Below are positions 34,914 to 45,729 of a stretch of 64,000 bases of DNA, piece after piece. Origin of the DNA: Datura wrightii (lineage: Eukaryota; Streptophyta; Magnoliopsida; Solanales; Solanaceae); NCBI GenBank assembly GCA_035772735.1, contig JASDFA010000027.1:36562001-36626000 (forward strand), written 5' to 3'. The position numbers were made by a program, and so were the translations under genes. How positions within the stretch are numbered: the stretch's first letter is position 1; every line of letters begins with the position of its first letter. Under the pieces are notes generated by a model. That model was not told where the DNA came from. It was given only the letters and a program-made list of their open reading frames with translations, and did not search any database.

Positions 34914-36320
34914 TACTCATCCTCCTCACCATTGGCCTCTTTATCTTCATCAAGGCCACCCAACTGTGGTTCATACTCCCCGCCTAAGCCCTCGAACAGA
35001 TCATCTATAGGACCCCGGGCTATGGATGGGGAAGCCATGATTGCATCAAGGGAACTCAAGTCCGGGTCTTCCATCAATGCCCGATCTCTCAACTTTCACA
35101 CCTCTACTCTGAGAGAAGAGACAACTCCCTTGACCACATCTACTCAAGAGCAGAGTTTGGTCAAACTGTCAAACACATTCTTCATCTCCTTCTTCACTAT
35201 TCTGGCGATAAGAGTCAGGAGCCTTTGAAGTTGGCTTTCATTAGATTGTGTCATCTCAGCTAGTCTTTGCATTCCGCTTGGGAAAGAGTGTGGGAGGAGG
35301 TGAAGACCCCCTAAATGGTGCTTCTCCAGATGCATGCTCTGATGCTTCGAGGTGTGGCATATTGAGGTCGGGAGAAATGGAGTTTTCCTCTCTATCATGG
35401 AAGGTAGAGCCCTCAGGAATCTCAAACACTTGCAACCACGTTCTTTTCACCTTAGTTTCCTCAGAATCCCTTTTTCTTTTCATATTGATTACACTAATGG
35501 CAGAGTTGGAAGACTCGTCATGGCATAATGTCACCCCTGCATTGAGGCACCACTGAGAAATAAGCCCAGCATATGGCATGGACGTTTCCTACTTCCTAGA
35601 CTTTCGCTTATTTGGGTGGACAAAATCTCCCCGAAGTTGATGGGTACCCCTGTCATGATACAAGCAATGAGAATGATTGCCTCCAAGTTCACACTTTGGT
35701 CATTCTTCGAGGGAATTATTCGGCGCACACAAACTCCAAGTACCACTTAGCCTCGAACTTGAGGTCATGACTCGAGATTCTCCACCCATGGAGGCCCATA
35801 AAGGCTGACCATTGGTGATGATGGGCGTTATCCAATCAAATTTATTTTCTTTGTTGGCCACCCTTACTACATACTCCATTTCTGGATCTATCTTATCTGA
35901 CCAGAATAGTGCATTGATGGTAGCCGGAGTAATATCTACCTCCACTCCTCTGACTCTGACTGAGGGAAGGAAAGGGAACTTATCTACCTTTCCCTTATGC
36001 TTCATTGCCTCCTAGTGTGCATGGTAAGAAGTATAAAATTTTGGCACGAGGTAGGTGTAGTACTCGGGGAGAGACTTAGCAAATATGTGTCATTGGTAGT
36101 GGTTGAGCTGAGCAATGATATTGGGGAAATCATCGAATCACTTCTCTGTAGTGATCGACATTTCTTCACAAATGACAAAGTGTGCCTTCAAGTCAGGCAC
36201 GCAAAAAATGATAGCCTCTCTGGTGTTAGTGGGGGTTGGGGTTGCCTTGGCCTTCCTCTTGCCTTTACCTTTTGATGTGGAGGGTGCTTTGACCTTGTCT
36301 CCTTGCCTGGATAAAGTCAT
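34914..36320 (-). pseudogene. ORF2 of element E (Transposase_32-like)
   Basis: ATG at 36320 opens MTLSRQGDKVKAPSTSKGK, a basic N-terminus. The conserved domain (about 35620-36010) contains FPFLPSVRVRGVEVDITPAT, INALFWSDKIDPEMEYVV and EAIILIACIMTGVPINFGE, corresponding in order to the ORF2 domain of F though clearly diverged. A basic patch KRKRDSEETKVKR lies near 35440-35480. The C-terminus is acidic and ends ...EDKEANGEEDE then stop (34914). Breaks occur near 36137, 35740 and 35440. It sits where Athila elements keep their env-like ORF, just after a splice-acceptor-like site. Activity unknown. Confidence 0.7.
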
Positions 36321-36324
36321 TATG

Positions 36325-36344
36325 CTACAAGAGAAATGTTAGTG
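36325..36344 (-). promoter_or_regulatory. Predicted splice acceptor before ORF2 of E
   Basis: Minus sense CACTAACATTTCTCTTGTAG: branch-point-like CTAAC, pyrimidine tract, then TAG; the ATG begins 4 bases later. Nearly the same arrangement precedes ORF2 in F (53337-53357). It suggests ORF2 is translated from a spliced RNA. No donor has been assigned. Confidence 0.55.
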
Positions 36345-37994
36345 CCACACAATCATATTTTTTTGTGTTTTGAATAATATGAAAGTAGAAGAACCAGCTA
36401 AACTAAGCTAGAAATAAAAATCTAAAAATTGGATGAGAACAAGGTGAAATCTTAAAACCATGTGCCAAAAGTACCGGCAACACAGCTGTGAAACTCCAAT
36501 TGAGACAGGCGACATAGCTACAAAATATCGATTGAGACCGGCGAGACTCAGCTGAACCATCGGCTTGGGCAGACAATTTGGAAGAGCTATGAAATACTGG
36601 CACTACATCGGTGTTTCACTATTCATGATCCACGAAGTTTAGGTGGAACGCGGGTGCTGAGTAGTTGCCTAAATCCTCACATCCACACCTACACTTCAGC
36701 GGGCGTTTTGCAAGGCCTGACCGGTGACTCGCAGGTGAAAACGCCACTCAGAATAGCTCAGCCCAGATCAGTTAAACACACTTTTCTCAAATACAATACT
36801 CACTAAACATATCATCACATGATAAGCTACTTACTCAAACAACACAACAAAAGAAAAATGACGATTTTCCCTTAGAACGACATCACCCGATCTATCATCG
36901 GGGAAATCATGCACTCTAAGCACTCGAGGTTACTCAGACTTCACCCCAATCATTATATCAAGCACACAATTTCATAAGACATTTCTACAAAATTATTACC
37001 CCCACGAACATTATTCAAGGATCCAAACCCCCAACATACCCACATTAGAAGAATCACTCGATAAAAGTGAATCACAAAATAGGAAATGGGTGAAATGGGT
37101 ACAGAGAATTTCAAATTTAGCATTCTACTCACAGTCTCAACAACAAGCAAGTTAAAAGCTGGGATGTACATACCGATCGAGTAGTAAGAGAAAGTACTTA
37201 GATGGGATCTTTGTATCTTGACCAACAATGGTTTCTTCCAAAGAGTAAGAGCTTCTTTTTCTAAGAGATAGTGTGAGTGAGAAGTAGTAAAATGAAGAAA
37301 ATAAGAATGGTTTTTTACAGGCTGAAAAGAGGGAGAGTGTGATTTGGTGGTAAAAAGGTGGGTTTTAATGGCAGGGTTAATGGTGGGAAGTTGGAAAGGT
37401 AGAAGAGTGGAAAAATAGGGTATTGGGAAAGTAGAAAGGTTATGTGGGAGATAAAAGGGTGGTAAGGGATTTAAAAAAGGGTATGATCAATTTTGTTCTT
37501 TTTAAAGAGTCACGGGTCAGGTTGGTCAACAGGTTGCTCAAGATTTGAAATCGAATTACGTACCTCCACCAGCGCTAGACCTACGGCCGCTGTTGAGTAC
37601 TGGCATTTCACCCACTCAAGCGCATGAAACCTCCACGTTTGCTCAGTTTTCTGCTTTACGGACTTCAAATGACCGGTGGTTCACAGGTTGCTACTTGCAT
37701 TTCACAGGTGGGTCACAGTTCACACTTTCACTCCTAGGCTTACTGGGTAAAGCCGCGCCTGACTGGTGGATCGCGGATTGTCACCGGCAATTCGTTGGTG
37801 GTTCGCCGCTTCCCTCTTTTTACTCCCAGCTTTCTGCTTCTCTCTTGCATAGGTGCGGCGATTCACACTTGAGAACCTATGTTTCATAGGTTTCATGCTG
37901 CAATTGCCCTATTTTTATCCACCTAGTTCTTCATCCGATCCATCCAACAAAATAAAACCACAAAAATATCAAAGTATCAACATAAAACAAACAC
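36345..37994 (-). other. Untranslated region between protease and ORF2 of element E
   Basis: No supported gene. Two patches (36460-36790 and 37510-37870) contain many short CACCGGT/ACCGGTG/GCGG motifs in both directions, like the patch in E's LTR. The plus-strand ORF 37545-37889 lies in one such patch and looks accidental. Confidence 0.55.
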
Positions 37995-38688
37995 TTGGGT
38001 TGCCTCCCAAGAAGAACCTTATTTAATGTCATGGCACAATGGATACCTCCTCAATTGTCAATATTTCGGAGGGTCATCCTTCGAATCATCCTCAACATTC
38101 CAAACGTCATCTTGCTCTATCTCATCATTGAAGACCCCTATCACCTTGCACTCATCTAGGGGCTTGGTGGTTTGACACACATTAAAGGTGACTTCATCAC
38201 CACCTACTCTGGACTTCAACTCCCCTAACTCCACGCCCACTAGTGCTCTTCCCGTGGCTAGTAGTGGGCTCCCCAAGATAATAGGTACCTCAATATCCAA
38301 TTCATAATCCAATACCACAAAATCGGATGGAAGGATGAACTTGTCCACTCGGACCAAAACATCTTCGAGCACTCCCACAGATTTCTTGATAGACTTGTCC
38401 ACCATCAATAGCCTCATAGTAGTAGGCTTGGGATTTTCCATACCTAACTACTTAAAAATGACAAGAGGCATCAAGTTTATGCTCGCGCCAAGGTCGCACA
38501 AAGCCTTTTTGAAAACACACAGCCTAATGGTAGGGGATAGTGAAAGGTCCAGGATTCTCTCTTTTGGGAGCAAGATTGCTCACCATCATTACGCTACAAT
38601 GGTATGTTACTTCCCCTACACCAGCATCAACAACCTTCTTTTTCTTTAGCAATTCTTTCATGAATTCTGCATAGCCCAGCATTTGGAG
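37995..38688 (-). pseudogene. Aspartic protease of element E (Athila-like)
   Basis: From the copia insertion point leftward, minus frames read LLQMLGYAEFMKELLKKK and KENPGPF-type RENPGPFTIPY. Then come KKALCDLGASINLMPLVIF (near 38449-38520, active site D-L-G-A), TTMRLLMVDKSIKKSVGV, FVVLDYELDIEVPIILGSP and DEVTFNVCQTTKP. The frame ends with an acidic tail at 38058. It is followed at 38040-37995 by the sequence CTTCTTGGGAGGCAACCCAA, which in related elements lies after integrase. RT and integrase, expected between these two points, are absent. Stop near 38447 and frameshift near 38525. Confidence 0.82.
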
Positions 38689-38693
38689 CAATG

Positions 38694-39506
38694 TGTTGGA
38701 TTGCACGACCTAAGGACTTGTCTTTACTGTTTGCCTACGAATGAAACAAGTCTTCAGATGTGTTCCACTTATGTGAATAAACAGTTAGTAAATAAGACAG
38801 TGATTTAGCATGGCAAACACCTGGCTCTAAACGTGAAAAACCACGACTTGTACTCCATAGGATTTTTCTCCAACTTCACTAACTTCAAAGAGCCTCTTCA
38901 ATCGATTGATTACAACTCTTACAATCTAAGGAATTATAAACTCTAACTCCTAACCGTTAATTCACCAACCACAATATCTTCCTAGCAACACGTACTAGAA
39001 GACCAATTGTTCTTGCTTCAGTTTATAACTCACTGAATCAAGAGTAAAATGATTACAACCCAATCACAAACTTCTAGTGCAAGAATGGCTAACTCTAGCT
39101 TGACTCTTTACTAGACAAGTTTGTTGACAATAACCTCACCAAAGGCAAATTGCTATTTTCTCTCCTTTTCAAGTGCACGTCCTTCTTAGATATCATTCTT
39201 CATTATATACACGCGACTCCCAAGACATTGTGTTTCTTTCTAACTCTTTACAGCAACATCTTTGCTCGCTATTAGAGTTCTTCCTCATATTGGATTCTTC
39301 ATACAACATCTCCAACTCTCCTAATATATTCACGTGTAGATGTGAATGAGTTTGATGATTTGTTTCTTATCAACTCCAAGATTTTCGCATCCTTGCTTTC
39401 GGATATTTTCATCTTATCATACGGCTGTTTACGGCACGTTCATTGGACTAGTTTTATTCACCTGTTTCATCATCTTGTCAATCATCAAAACTTCAAAGTC
39501 CCAACA
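38694..39506 (-). repeat. 3' LTR of the copia element
   Basis: Runs TGTTGGATTGCAC...AAAGTCCCAACA. Matches 47292-48113 with scattered changes. The ORF-like stretch at 39342-39572 recurs at 47940-48203 and is not a gene. Confidence 0.92.
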
Positions 39507-39891
39507 AATTTCCCCTTTTTGATGATGACAAACACGATCCCATTTCTACAACTCTCTAATGAAACAGGTTAGTCAAGTGAGTTATAAATATTGCATGATC
39601 ATGATCAATATGTTTGCATTTTTCTTCCCCCTTTTGGCATCATTGAAAAGCTAAGTCCGTGAATCATTGCCATCAAAATGTTAGATAACCCTATTTTCAC
39701 TGGGGCAATCTCAAGACAACCATGATAATAAAAAACAAGAGAAAGCATTAACAAGGCAGTGAAAATTGAGCAACAAAAACAATTCATTGAATCAAGGAAG
39801 TCCTTAACACATGGATACACTATTGAAAAACAAGAAACAGCCAAGCCTTGAAAGTAGGATTAACAAAATAGGGAAAACAACATAGAGGGTT
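39507..39891 (-). other. Polypurine tracts and 3' UTR of the copia element
   Basis: Minus sense AAAAAGGGGAAATT (39520-39507) abuts the LTR: the functional PPT. A second, longer copy, ATGATGCCAAAAAGGGGGAA, lies near 39645-39625. Multiple PPT-like repeats upstream of the 3' LTR are a known Sirevirus feature. No gene in the rest. Confidence 0.75.
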
Positions 39892-41816
39892 CTAGGAAGG
39901 AGGTGCAGAGGGAAGTAATTGAGAGAGACGTATGATGGTTTCAACATTGGCAGCCCTTTCAGATGCAAGAGTTCCCTCTAACTCAGTGATCTTAGCTTCA
40001 AGAGCTGTTTTTTCCAAAGCATGAGCAGCTCGGGCAGCTTCTAGCTTAGCAGTCTTCTCAACTAAGGCATTACGCATCTTTTGAAAAGGTGTGTCAGCCC
40101 TTCTCATTGAAGCAGGTAAATCAACGTGTTTCACCTCACCCAGGACATCCTTCATAGTTTGGAATGTCCAAACCTGAACAGGGACTGAGTAGTCCTCAAA
40201 GATATAGGACAACCAGAAGGCATAAGGAAGGGAATGTCCTTTATCATCCTTGGCAAGAACCCTTTGCATATGTTTCACCATAAGGCTGGGCAAGTCTATC
40301 TTAACCATAGTATCAAGAAATTCCATTAAGGTTAGGTCAAGATAATTAGCCTCGGTCCTCTTTTCCTTTCTAGGGATGATCATTTTGTGAACAACATCAA
40401 AATAGAGATGATGAAGGGGAGACATTTCTGGTTTCTGAATGCGCTTAAACTGAACAAGTCGGGTTGCCTGAGAATTTCCTGCATATGTCCCTAGAAGAAG
40501 GCAGGTTGTCCAATGGCGGCCATTCAAATTTAACATAATGGCCCCAGCCACCACTGGAAATTCCCACTATACAAGCAAGATCCTCAGCAACTAAATGTAG
40601 AGAAACTCCCCTAACAGTTAAAGGAAAAAGGGAACCATTTGCAGTCCCATTCGCATAGAACTCAACCACCTCTAGTTTACTAAATTTTCTTTGAAAATCA
40701 CCCTGAAGATATAGGGATGACCAACCTCGAACTTCCAATTTTTCAAGCAAGATCTCCATTTCCGGACCACCAAAACCAGTTACCACTCTACCCTTGAAAA
40801 TAGCTCATTTTTTGAAAATGCACCAAGTGGGATAGTTGGTTGTCAATAAGGTCACCAGTATCGAAACCACCGGCCACATCTCCATCAGAGTCATCTGAAT
40901 CCGAACCAATGGATGGACTAGGTTGAGTAACCCGTTCCGATGATCTGGTCTTTGTAGAAGCAGAAGGAGCTGTTGAGGTGGGCTTGGAGGATGATTTAGA
41001 AGTTGGTTTGGAAGTTGGTTTCAAGGTAGATTTGGAGGGTGGTTGTGAAGAGGTTTTAGAGGTACGTTTTGGGATAGGTTTGGAGGAGGCTTTAGGAGTG
41101 GATGTTGAAGGAGATTTTGAGGTAGGTTTGGAAGGGGGTGTTGGTGCGATTAGTGTAGGTGATGAAGATGTAGCAGTAGGCTCAGCAGGGTTTTGCTTTG
41201 AAGATGTGGGAGGTTGAGAAGGAGATAATGATGACCTAGATGTGGTGGTTTTTGGTATGGTCTTCTTGACCATAGTAGACTTGCGAATAGTTTTAAGTAG
41301 AACATCCTTGGAGGAGGAGGATTGTTTTGCACCAAAACCAGAGGTAGAAGACTTCTTTTTTTTACTCTTTAGAAGAGCTTGAGCAAGTTGCTCATCTTTC
41401 TGTCGTTTACGGGTACGAGTGAGAGGGGTGCAAGTGGAACTGGTGGGTAGAGGTGTTTCATGATTAGATTTATCTTCGGGTTCATCATTAGGAATAAGCA
41501 CAAGTTTATTGAACTTTTTTCTTAACCTAGTGCGTACACTTCGGGGGATCAAATATGCAATTGGAGTGCCATCATTTGGTGCGGACTGAAGAGGGGAAAC
41601 GTCACAAATTTTTAGGGTAGACGCAGTTGAAAATGGAGGAAATACTATGGAGGGTGAGAATTGAGCTTTAAAAGCATTCCATGCTGCGAAATTAGACATC
41701 TTGAATGGAATATGGGAGAAAATTCTTTCAGAGGAGTGAGGCACTAGTTTTTGAGAATAAGATACCTTTTTAGAGTTATTGGTGGAAGAACTGCTCGAGG
41801 AAGAGGATGAAGCCAT
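39892..41816 (-). pseudogene. Envelope-like ORF of the copia element
   Basis: Three overlapping frames make one decayed protein. Frame 41816-40788 starts MASSSSSSSSSTNNSK and is low-complexity, rich in Ser, Thr, Pro and Lys (about residues 150-320). Frame 40786-40445 has SLFPLTVRGVSLHLVAEDLA, a motif seen in plant env-like proteins of this position. Frame 40554-39892 ends with a coiled coil. Frameshifts lie near 40787 and 40500. I see no signal peptide and no clear membrane helix, so 'envelope' is a positional label. Downstream env-like ORFs are typical of Sireviruses, and their function is not established. Confidence 0.65.
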
Positions 41817-42220
41817 GGAAAAGCTGTTTTGAGAAGGTCAAGGAAGGTAATAAGGTTCGAATGTCTTGACAGCACAACCTAGCTTCAATTTTATAGATGG
41901 AGAAAAGTAGGGAGGTGAAGCGTGGGATGTGATTGCTGATCAGGGTGTCAGTGGGAAACGTGATGATTAGTGGGAGGTGGTGGCAGCTTTTATGTGGGAA
42001 GATGAAGGATTTAATGGTTATCACAATTATGTAGGAATGAAGCATGTAAGCATAGCTGTTTCTCATTAGTAGTAGGGAATTTAAGTGAGAAGAACATACC
42101 TAATAAATGACTGCCTCTTGAGACCTTTATGAACACTGCACAAGTTAAGACACAACCCTTGTCAAATAAAATTTTATCATAGTCTTGAGACACACAAGTA
42201 AATTTGTCATTCTAGGATAA

Positions 42221-42739
42221 TTAGAACAGTAACAATAACACAAGAAATTTTGCATAATCTAACCAATCATTGAAGGTGACATATGCAATCTTAATCATCC
42301 CCAATTGTAACATATTCTTTTCAAATAGATCCTTTCCTAGTGCTTTAGTGAAGATATAAGCTAGTTGTTCTTCAGTGGAACAAAACATAATTGAGATATG
42401 ACCCTTCTCTACATTATCTCTAAGGAAATGGTGCCTTATGTCAATATGTTTGGTTCTTTTGTGTTGAACTGAATTTTTTGCGATGTTGATGGCACTAGTG
42501 TTATCACATAAGATTGGAACACATCCCACATCAACACCAAAATCCAATAGCTATTTCTTGATCCATACCAATTGAGTACAACATGAACCAGTTGCTACAT
42601 ATTCAGCTTCAGCAGTGGACAAGGCAACTGAGTTTTTCTTCTTTGTGGACCATGAGATCAGACATGGTCCAACAATGTGAGCCATCCCTTTAGTGCTTTT
42701 CCTATCCACCAAATATCCTACATAATCAGCATCTGAATA
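42221..42739 (-). pseudogene. RNase H of the copia element
   Basis: Minus frames read SDADYVGYLVDRKSTKG and ALSTAEAEYVATGSCCTQ (about 42580-42735), then VPILCDNTSAINIAKNSVQH and TKHIDIRHHFLRDNVEKG (42370-42525). These are the standard copia RNase H motifs. The stop near 42553 separates the two halves, and another lies near 42738. The C-terminus (to 42221) reads FTKALGKDLFEKNMLQLG. Confidence 0.88.
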
Positions 42740-43960
42740 TCATACTAAAGAAAAGTTACTACCTTTAGGATACCATAATCCAAGATTAGGTGTCCCCTTC
42801 AAATATCTTAGAATTCTTTTGATAGCCTTGAGATGTGACTCTTTGGGATTTTCTTGAAATCTAGCACACAAGCCAACACTGAAAACAATATCAGGTCTAC
42901 TAGCAGTGAGATATGAAAGAGAACCAATCATACCTCTATACTGTGTCTGATCTATGGATGGGCCTGTTTCATCAAGGTCCAATTTTTTTGCTGTGGAAAT
43001 AGGAGTGTCAATCTCTTTAGCAGACTCCATCTTAAATCTCTTAAGCAACTCCTTCACAAACTTTTGCTGATGTATCATAATTCCAGTAGCAGTCTGCTTG
43101 ATTTGTAATCCAAGAAAGAAATTTAACTCTCCCATCATGCTCATTTTAAATTCTCCATTCATGAGCATGGCAAACTCGTGAGTCATGTCACTGCTTGTAG
43201 ATCCAAATATGATGTCATCTACATATACTTGCACTATCAGCAGATCCTCACCTGTTGTTCTTAAGAACAATGTATTGTCAATCTTTCCTCTTGTATGTCC
43301 ATGCTCCAGAAGGAATTTTGAAAGTCTTCCATACCAGGCCCTTGGAGCTTGCTTTAGCCCATACAGAGCTTTATCTAACTCTTAGACACAGTTTGGAAAT
43401 TCAGAGCTTTCAAACCCTGGGGGCTGCTTCACATAAACCTCCTCTTTCAAATAGCCATTGAGGAATGCACTCTTCACATTCATTTGATACAGAGTAATTT
43501 CCTTGAAGGCTGCAAAAGCTATGAGTAGTCTGATTGCTTCAAGTCTTGCAACAGGATAAAATGTCTCATCATAGTCAATTCCTTCTTCTTGACTATACCC
43601 TTGGACCACCAGCCTAGCCTTGTTCCTTATTACAGTTCCATACTCATCTAACTTATTCTGGAATACCTATTTGGTGCCAATTACAGTCCTTCCTTCAGGT
43701 GGAGGTACCAAATGCCAAACTGTGCTTCTTTTAAACTGATTAAGTTCCTCCTGCATAGCCATAATCCAGTCTTCATCAAGGAGGGCCTATTTCACCTTTT
43801 TAGGTTCCATTTTGGACAGAAAGGTATTGAAGGCACACAGATTCTTTAAGCCTGATCTGGTAGTAATACCAGAAGATAGATCTGTAAGGACATTTTTGAT
43901 TGGATGAGAATCCTAATACTTGTAACTCTTCAGCTGCAGTCCTTGTGAAGCTCTTGTATT
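42740..43960 (-). pseudogene. Reverse transcriptase of the copia element
   Basis: Upstream frames (about 43660-43780) hold FKRSTVWHLVPPPEGRTVIG. Frame 43609-43382 holds MVQGYSQEEGIDYDETFYPV and NVKSAFLNGYLKEEVYVKQP, and KALYGLKQAPRAWYGRL follows near 43330-43385. Frame 43270-42740 holds the catalytic box VQVYVDDIIFGST and GMIGSLSYLTASRPDIVFSV. This is the copia RT family (RVT_2). In-frame stops near 43668, 43382 and 42738 are single-codon lesions; the domain is otherwise full length. Confidence 0.9.
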
Positions 43961-43975
43961 TGTGTTGATTTACAG

Positions 43976-45093
43976 CTATGATGATGACTCGGATTCATTC
44001 CTTGTTGTTCCCCCTGTATGTAAGCCACCATCTTGTTCCACAGATGAAACAGGTACAACAACCTGTTCCTGAGTATATTCTTCATTTTCACTTTCATCCT
44101 GCATGTTAGTATGAAACATAACACATGATTCATCAAAAATAACATGCACGCTTTCCTCAACACAGTTTGTTCTTTTGTTCAACACTCTATAAGATTTACT
44201 ATGTTGAGAATTACCTAAGAAGATTCCCTCATCACTTCGGGCATCAAATTTTCCCAAGTTATCTTTCCCGTTGTTATGAATAAAGAATTTACATCCAAAA
44301 ACTCTAAGATGAGCAATGTTGGGTCTCCTTCCCTTTAGTAATTCATAAGGAGTCTTTTCTAACAAAGGTCTATTCACGCACCTATTAAAAATATAGCAAT
44401 TAGTGCTTATGGCTTTAGCCCACAGATTTTTTGCAAGATTACTTGCAATCATCATGGTTCTAGCCATGTACTCTAAAGTCCTATTTTTCCTTTCAACTAC
44501 TCCATTTTGGTGTAGTGTTCTTGGAGTAGAGAAGTTATGATCTATTCCATTTTCTGAACAAAACTCTAAAATTTAGCATTTTCAAATTCTATTCCATGGT
44601 CAGATCTTATGGAAATTAAGGGAGAGCCTAATTTCTTTTCCATTCTTTTTACAAAGACATAGAAAACATCAAAAGCATCATCTTTAGAGGCTAAAAACAG
44701 AGTCCAAGTATACCTGGAGTAGTCATCAATGATAACAAAGATGTACCTTTTTCCACCTCTGCTTTTTACTCTCATAGGCCCACACAGATCCATATGCAAC
44801 AGATCCAGACATTTGGTTGTACTTACTTGATTCTTTGATGTGAATAAAGACCTCACCTGCTTCCCCCTTACACAAGAACTATAGACTTTGTCATTTTTGA
44901 ACTTAGTCTTAGGCAGCCCTATGACCATGTCCTTTGAACCAAGTTTGTTTATTTGTTTCAAATTGGCATGCCCCAATCTTTTGTGCCAAAGAAGAGAATC
45001 ACAGTCTATTGCACTAAGAAAAGTCAGATTTGTATCAGGCATTCCCATGATGTCTGCCTTATATACATTTTTGTGTCTGCTTGCACTCAGCAC
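43976..45093 (-). pseudogene. Integrase of the copia element
   Basis: Frame 45093-44566 contains the GAG-pre-integrase motif LLWHKRLGHANLKQINKLG, LDLLHMDLCGPMRVKSRGGK and FVIIDDYSRYTWTLFLASKD, with the catalytic Asp residues at DLCGP and near SDHGIEF. Just after it (44470-44565) FCSENGIDHNFSTPRT and LHQNGVVERKNRTLEYMART include the catalytic Glu, across a stop at 44568 and one frame change. Frame 44467-43976 continues with NCYIFNRCVNRPLLEKTPYE and HLRVFGCKFFIHN. Order and spacing are typical of plant copia. Confidence 0.9.
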
Positions 45094-45199
45094 AATTTAT
45101 TTTGTATCCAGCTTTTTGACTTTGCAATCTGTAGAGGTAAAGGTTACCTTATTGCCTTTGTCACACAACTGAGATATACTCAGTAAATTATCTTTCAGT

Positions 45200-45642
45200 C
45201 CTTAAACATGATACACATCCTCCAATGCCCTTCTTTTTGAGCTTCCAATCCTGCCAATCCCTATAACAGTACCCTTTTTTCCATCACCAAAGGATACATT
45301 CCCCCTTTTTAGTGGAGTGAGTGAAAGGAATTTTTGTTTATCTCATGTCATGTGTTTTGAACAACAACTATCCATGTACCAATGCTTTCTTCCTTTCACC
45401 CTTACCTACAAAACAACGTAGGGGTTAGTTTTAAGAACCCAGACAAGCTTAGGTCCTTTTTTATGATAAAAGGGATGAATCAAGTTTCTTCTTGCCCAGT
45501 GTGGCAATAGGTTGGGTGACCTGTTCCTGTTAGCATTATTCTTTTTAATTCCTTTAGCCAACAGGATGCTCCTATTTCTGCTTTTTACTGCATCTAGACA
45601 TTCAGTGGTAGGGTGACCATGTTGACCACACAGGTACCACAA
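45200..45642 (-). pseudogene. Protease region and second zinc knuckle of the copia element
   Basis: Frame 45642-45406 begins near WYLCGQHGHPTTECLDAVK, a Cys/His box (C-x3-H-x2-H-type spacing). Near 45395-45345 the frame reads KHWYMDSCCSKHMT then a stop; the family form is DSGCSxHMTG, so the Gly of the active-site D-S-G is Cys here. The stop replaces the next Gly. SFGDGKKGTVIGIGRIGS follows (45250-45310). The protease would therefore be inactive. Confidence 0.8.
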
Positions 45643-45729
45643 ATCTTCATTGACACCAGACTTTTTTAAAAAACCTATTCCAGCTCTTTCATTATGAACA
45701 TTTCCACTTAGATTATTTTAATCCTAGAG

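Noticed and set aside
35248..35556. Plus-strand ORF of 102 codons
   Set aside because: Overlaps E's ORF2 on the opposite strand, where codon use and the conserved domain make sense.
40978..41217. Gly/Glu/Val-rich plus-strand ORF
   Set aside because: Antisense shadow of the Ser/Lys/Pro-rich part of the copia env-like ORF.
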